8,594 nucleotides of DNA from contig JAGHAR010000120.1 in the NCBI GenBank assembly GCA_021161405.1, positions 1-8,594 on the forward strand, given 5' to 3'. Positions 6,635-8,594 of this stretch are shown one piece after another. The notes under the pieces were generated by a model. The model searched no databases. It was not told the origin of the DNA and saw only the letters and a program-made list of their open reading frames with translations. The stretch comes from Candidatus Iainarchaeum sp. (lineage in GTDB: Archaea; Iainarchaeota; Iainarchaeia; Iainarchaeales; JAGHAR01). The first letter of the stretch is position 1; every line of letters begins with the position of its first letter. The translations under genes and the position numbers were made by a program.

Positions 6635-7261
6635 ATTCTGCTGTGCGCACAGCCTGCTGATTGGACATATATTGCATAGTTGCTTTGAAGGTTTGCATAT
6701 TCTTTGGCCCAAGGCAACAAGGCAGCTGTTTATTCTGCACCAGTATTTCTTTGGCAGAATTTTTGCTAATTCAGCCATAGTTTCCTCTCTTGTTTTTGTG
6801 TTCACCAAAGCGAGGAGGTTGGCAATTCTATGGACGTGTGTATCTACGCATATTGCTGGCTTATTGAATGCATTGCACAGTACGCAAGCCGCTGTCTTTT
6901 TACCTACGCCAGGCAGCTTAATCAAATCTTCAAACCTCTGCGGAGTAATGCCGTTATAATTACGCAGAATTATCTTCGCTAACTTAACTATGCGTTTTGC
7001 TTTTTGCCTATAAAATCCAACTCCATGGATCAGCCTTTCCACTTCTTTTGGCTTTGCCTTTGCTAAATCCTCCGCATTTGGATATTTAGCAAATAGTTTC
7101 TTCGCAGCATTTAACGTTGCAACATCTCTTGTTCTTGCGCTTAAGACAGTTGCAACCAAAGATTGGAACGGAGTAAATCTCTGCTTCCTTAGCTTTATGC
7201 CTTCTCTTTCCAGAATTTCTATTATGGCTATGGCCTTTCTTGTTTTCTTATCTTCTTGCAT
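6626..7261 (-). CDS. nth: Endonuclease III, DNA glycosylase/AP lyase
   Basis: A 211-residue base-excision repair enzyme that removes oxidised pyrimidines and cleaves the abasic site. Numbering here counts one residue more because a TTG codon precedes the ATG. The six-helix domain has LSARTRDVATLN (41-52). The helix-hairpin-helix is LPGVGKKTAACVL (117-129), whose second Lys (K123) corresponds to the E. coli Schiff-base K120. VDTHVHR (140-146) holds the catalytic Asp D141. The C-terminus has the [4Fe-4S] cluster ligands C190, C197, C200 and C206 with canonical C-x6-C-x2-C-x5-C spacing. All catalytic and cluster residues are intact and the length is normal. I chose the ATG at 7261 over the adjacent TTG at 7264. 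No SD is present. A T-rich region lies upstream, and the next gene follows after 23 bp. Confidence 0.94.
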   Translation of the reverse strand: MQEDKKTRKAIAIIEILEREGIKLRKQRFTPFQSLVATVLSARTRDVATLNAAKKLFAKYPNAEDLAKAKPKEVERLIHGVGFYRQKAKRIVKLAKIILRNYNGITPQRFEDLIKLPGVGKKTAACVLCNAFNKPAICVDTHVHRIANLLALVNTKTREETMAELAKILPKKYWCRINSCLVALGQRICKPSKQLCNICPISRLCAQQNKI

Positions 7262-7262
7262 C

Positions 7263-7293
7263 AAAAAATAGAGAAAAAAAGAAAAATAAAAAC
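7263..7293 (-). terminator. U-rich terminator of TRAM gene
   Basis: On the minus strand, downstream of the TRAM stop (7316) and before nth, there are several T-runs in a row (TTTTT, TTTTT, TTTTTTT, TTTTTT) with few other bases. Archaeal polymerase terminates at such U-tracts without needing a hairpin. The same region must hold the nth promoter; the TTTATTTTTC at 7281-7290 is a weak TATA candidate. Confidence 0.45.
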
Positions 7294-7315
7294 AACAGTT
7301 CTGTGCAATGTTCTG

Positions 7316-7549
7316 CTATTCTATCTTTTCCGCAAAGGCAACGCTTCCGCGAACCGCATTAATCTTTACCTTTACACTGTCTTCTTCCTTTGTACCAGGG
7401 ACAATAACAACAAAGCCCTGGATTTTCGCTATGCCGTCTCCCTTTGAACCGAGAGCTTCTATTGTTACGTTGTACTCTTTGCCTTCCTCTACTGGTGTAT
7501 TCCTTGGTCTATAGAAGCGTTTCTTGAATGCTCTATTCCTATTTTCCAT
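7316..7549 (-). CDS. Stand-alone TRAM-domain RNA-binding protein
   Basis: A 77-residue protein. Residues 1-15 ([15 protein letters not shown]) form a basic tail. Residues about 18-75 are a TRAM domain, an OB-like beta barrel that binds RNA and is best known from TrmA- and MiaB-type tRNA-modifying enzymes. The signature is [23 protein letters not shown] (31-53, given as a range) followed by [16 protein letters not shown]. Single-domain TRAM proteins are common in archaea and have been described as RNA chaperones, some cold-responsive. The start is the ATG at 7549, because GGAGGT lies six bases before it; the longer frame to a TTG at 7579 has no such support. The strong SD suggests a highly translated gene. 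A TATA-like ATATTTAT (7614-7622) would give a leader of about 40 nt. Confidence 0.88.
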   Translation of the reverse strand: MENRNRAFKKRFYRPRNTPVEEGKEYNVTIEALGSKGDGIAKIQGFVVIVPGTKEEDSVKVKINAVRGSVAFAEKIE

Positions 7550-7555
7550 TATTCT

Positions 7556-7561
7556 ACCTCC
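7556..7561 (-). promoter_or_regulatory. Strong SD of TRAM gene
   Basis: GGAGGT on the minus strand, six bases before the ATG at 7549. It decides the start and rules out the upstream TTG. Confidence 0.85.
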
Positions 7562-7613
7562 ATTAATTAAAAATAACAAAAATTACAATTCGTTGCGAAA
7601 ATAAATTCACCCC

Positions 7614-7622
7614 ATAAATATA
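7614..7622 (-). promoter_or_regulatory. TATA-like box for TRAM gene
   Basis: TATATTTAT on the minus strand in the 93-bp gap between the 53-aa gene and the TRAM gene. Transcription would start near 7593 and give a leader of about 43 nt that includes the SD. Confidence 0.35.
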
Positions 7623-7642
7623 GTGAAAAAGGAGAATTAGAG

Positions 7643-7804
7643 CTATTCCTTTTTCTTTTTCCTCCTACCTACAAAATTAGCATACTTTCTATACTTTGTC
7701 TTTGTCCATGCTTCCGGCTGTTTTTTTCGCATTCTGAACTCTTCCTCAAGAAGCTTGAGGCGCGTTTCCTCGTCTATTTTGCCGAATATCTCCTCTAGCT
7801 CCAC
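7643..7804 (-). CDS. 53-residue charged protein, unknown function
   Basis: A short gene with a GTG start. Archaeal-consensus SD GAGGTGAT ends four bases before the GTG, and the frame runs 53 codons to TAG. The N-terminal half is acidic and helical (ELEEIFGKIDEETRLKLLEE). The C-terminal half is strongly basic and aromatic (AWTKTKYRKYANFVGRRKKKKE, residues 32-53), which suggests binding to nucleic acid, perhaps the ribosome; this is inference from charge only. I do not recognise a family. The neighbours are a TRAM RNA-binding protein downstream and another small charged protein upstream, both on the same strand. The only ATG in frame is at residue 25, inside the helix, so the SD decides in favour of GTG. 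A TATA-like TTTAAAAAG at 7879-7887 could serve as promoter. Confidence 0.7.
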   Translation of the reverse strand: MELEEIFGKIDEETRLKLLEEEFRMRKKQPEAWTKTKYRKYANFVGRRKKKKE

Positions 7805-7808
7805 TTAC

Positions 7809-7816
7809 ATCACCTC
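7809..7816 (-). promoter_or_regulatory. Consensus SD of the 53-residue gene
   Basis: GAGGTGAT on the minus strand, four bases before the GTG at 7804. It matches the complement of the archaeal 16S rRNA 3' end (as known from established knowledge) over eight bases. It is the main evidence that this small frame is a gene. Confidence 0.8.
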
Positions 7817-7878
7817 TCATTTAAAGTATTAGAATTTGCATAATTTTTGCTTCTCTTATCTAATATATTCTACAAACA

Positions 7879-7890
7879 CTTTTTAAACCC
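7879..7890 (-). promoter_or_regulatory. TATA-like box for the 53-residue gene
   Basis: GGGTTTAAAAAG on the minus strand contains TTTAAAAA, close to the archaeal consensus. Transcription would start near 7858, leaving a leader of about 54 nt with the SD. It begins eight bases past the stop of the 80-residue gene. Confidence 0.4.
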
Positions 7891-7897
7891 TTTTTTG

Positions 7898-8140
7898 CTA
7901 CTTTTTCCCTCGCTTTGGCCTCTCCTCTGTTACAAGCTCTTCCTCAATCTTTTCGAGTAGCTCATCAAGGTTACCGTCTTTTTTGCTCCACTGCTTCCAT
8001 TCTTCAATGTCTTCCTCGCTTAGGCCTGCCTGCTTCAAAAAATTCTCGTGCTCTTTTTCATCGAGTTTTTCAAACCATCTTAGCCAGGCTTTATCTTCTG
8101 GCTTTTCTATCCTGCCCTGAGGCAAAACCTTCCTTCTCAT
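7898..8140 (-). CDS. 80-residue acidic protein with paired WxxW, unknown function
   Basis: A soluble, highly charged and mostly helical protein. The N-terminus is basic (MRRKVLPQGR), the middle and C-terminal helices are acidic (LSEEDIEEW, NLDELLEKIEEEL), and it ends in a basic tail RPKRGKK. Two tryptophan pairs, W19/W22 (WLRW) and W48/W51 (WKQW), lie 29 residues apart, which suggests two related helices packing on each other. There is no signal peptide or membrane segment. I do not recognise the family; the composition fits a small protein-protein or ribosome-associated factor, but this is inference. The ATG has no SD; TTTAAATTAA centred 26 nt upstream supports a leaderless transcript and this start. 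The 53-residue gene follows after 93 bp. Confidence 0.7.
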   Translation of the reverse strand: MRRKVLPQGRIEKPEDKAWLRWFEKLDEKEHENFLKQAGLSEEDIEEWKQWSKKDGNLDELLEKIEEELVTEERPKRGKK

Positions 8141-8160
8141 TAGAGAAAAGAGAGCATATT

Positions 8161-8170
8161 TTAATTTAAA
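8161..8170 (-). promoter_or_regulatory. TATA-like box for the 80-residue gene
   Basis: TTTAAATTAA on the minus strand is centred about 26 nt before the ATG at 8140, with no SD. It gives the same leaderless geometry as dtdA, the nitroreductase gene and the small membrane protein gene. Confidence 0.5.
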
Positions 8171-8281
8171 TTTATTTATGTTGCGTTGCTGTCAAGTTAT
8201 TGTGGCTGAAATTGTTTTTCTAACTACAGAACACTAAGAACTCTTTCTGTTCGAATGCCGCCATCTTCTTTTAGCGTATCC

Positions 8282-8594
8282 CTATACACCGAACAAGGCT
8301 CTTTGCAATTCTGCTTGTTTTCTGTGTCTCCTTCTTATTTGCAGGAATGATTGTGCTGCCGCCGCAAAGAGTCCTACTAAATTTTCATAGAGCTCTCTTC
8401 CACGCTGCGTTCTTCTTTCCATTTCTGGTAAACTTTCGAATGCCGCTATCAACCCTTCTAAATTACGAGCTGCTAAGAATGACCGGAACTCGTTACTGCA
8501 CACATTAGCTGCTATGCCTCTTCTTCTTTGTCTCGCGATGTAGGCAACTCTTTTCTTGATTTCTTCAGCTAGGTTAGTAAATGCTTTGCGCTTG
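8282..8594 (-). CDS. Partial Ala/Arg-rich protein, C-terminal part, unknown
   Basis: The minus-strand frame ending in TAG at 8282 stays open to the window end, so at least 103 C-terminal residues are present and the true start lies outside. An internal GTG at 8503 is only a Val codon within this longer frame. The visible part is helical and rich in Ala, Arg, Leu and Glu: an amphipathic stretch (NLAEEIKKRVAYIARQRRRG), then SNEFRSFLAARNLEGLIAAF, and a C-terminal end with LFAAAAQSF and IRRRHRKQAELQRALFGV. It has no membrane segment. I do not recognise the family. The stretch is visibly richer in G+C and in Ala/Arg than the Lys/Ile-rich genes beside it, which may mean transfer or simply an unusual composition. 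It is followed by a 141-bp gap in which I see only the next gene's promoter. Confidence 0.55.
   Translation of the reverse strand, partial: KRKAFTNLAEEIKKRVAYIARQRRRGIAANVCSNEFRSFLAARNLEGLIAAFESLPEMERRTQRGRELYENLVGLFAAAAQSFLQIRRRHRKQAELQRALFGV

Noticed and set aside
7262..7264. TTG as start of nth
   Set aside because: It directly precedes an ATG and has no SD, so ATG at 7261 is the more likely start.
7550..7579. N-terminal extension of the TRAM protein from a TTG
   Set aside because: The extension is encoded by the SD and upstream leader; GGAGGT six bases before the ATG at 7549 fixes the start.
8226..8254. Inverted repeat GAACA/TGTTC in the gap before the partial gene
   Set aside because: The arms are only five bases with a long interior and no adjacent promoter or gene start that it would control.
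8501..8503. GTG at 8503 as the start of a 73-residue gene
   Set aside because: The frame continues upstream without a stop to the window end and no SD precedes the GTG, so the gene is better read as 5'-partial.
1..8594. CRISPR array, insertion sequence, attachment site, rRNA or tRNA gene
   Set aside because: I saw no regularly spaced repeats, transposase or integrase frames, terminal inverted repeats or RNA-gene consensus anywhere in the window.

Overview
The window looks like part of a compact, AT-rich archaeal chromosome. The evidence is an archaeal-type valyl-tRNA synthetase, a D-aminoacyl-tRNA deacylase of the archaeal/plant DtdA (GEK1) family, a stand-alone TRAM-domain protein, and archaeal promoter geometry: TATA-like boxes centred about 26-30 nt before several start codons, with no leader or Shine-Dalgarno (SD), beside a few genes that do have a strong GGAGGT/GAGGTGAT. 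Short proteins, tiny intergenic gaps and touching or overlapping convergent gene ends suggest a reduced genome, perhaps a DPANN-type archaeon. That placement is inference; no rRNA or marker phylogeny is available here. The standard stop codons (TAA, TAG, TGA) are all used.

Layout. 1-476 (+): a small winged-helix protein whose 5' end may lie outside the window. 477-2254 (-): a tightly coupled two-gene unit. Its first gene (378 aa) is read here as a TyrRS/TrpRS-like class I synthetase domain that has lost its HIGH motif and carries a C-terminal winged helix. It overlaps by ATGA an HD-domain phosphohydrolase. 2255-2449: an intergenic region with a GC-rich palindrome and signals that could serve the minus-strand promoter or a small plus-strand RNA. 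2450-4816 (-): valS. 4897-5745 (+): dtdA, divergent from valS across an 80-bp region with one self-complementary TTTTAAAA box. 5723-6250 (-): a nitroreductase-family protein overlapping the 3' end of dtdA. 6336-6602 (-): a two-helix membrane protein. 6626-7261 (-): nth, endonuclease III. 7316-7549 (-): a TRAM protein. 7643-7804 (-): an unrecognised 53-aa protein with a GTG start and a strong SD. 7898-8140 (-): an unrecognised 80-aa protein with two WxxW pairs. 8282-8594 (-): the C-terminal part of an unrecognised Ala/Arg-rich protein running off the window end.

How the genes relate. valS and dtdA form a divergent aminoacylation/quality-control pair: one charges and edits tRNA-Val, the other clears D-aminoacyl-tRNAs. 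The synthetase-like winged-helix protein and its HD partner lie directly downstream of valS on the same strand and are the best candidate for an undescribed system. The idea is a degenerate synthetase used as a ligand (amino acid, nucleotide or tRNA) sensor on a DNA-binding protein, translationally coupled to a phosphohydrolase. This rests on motif alignment from memory and gene context, not on any search.
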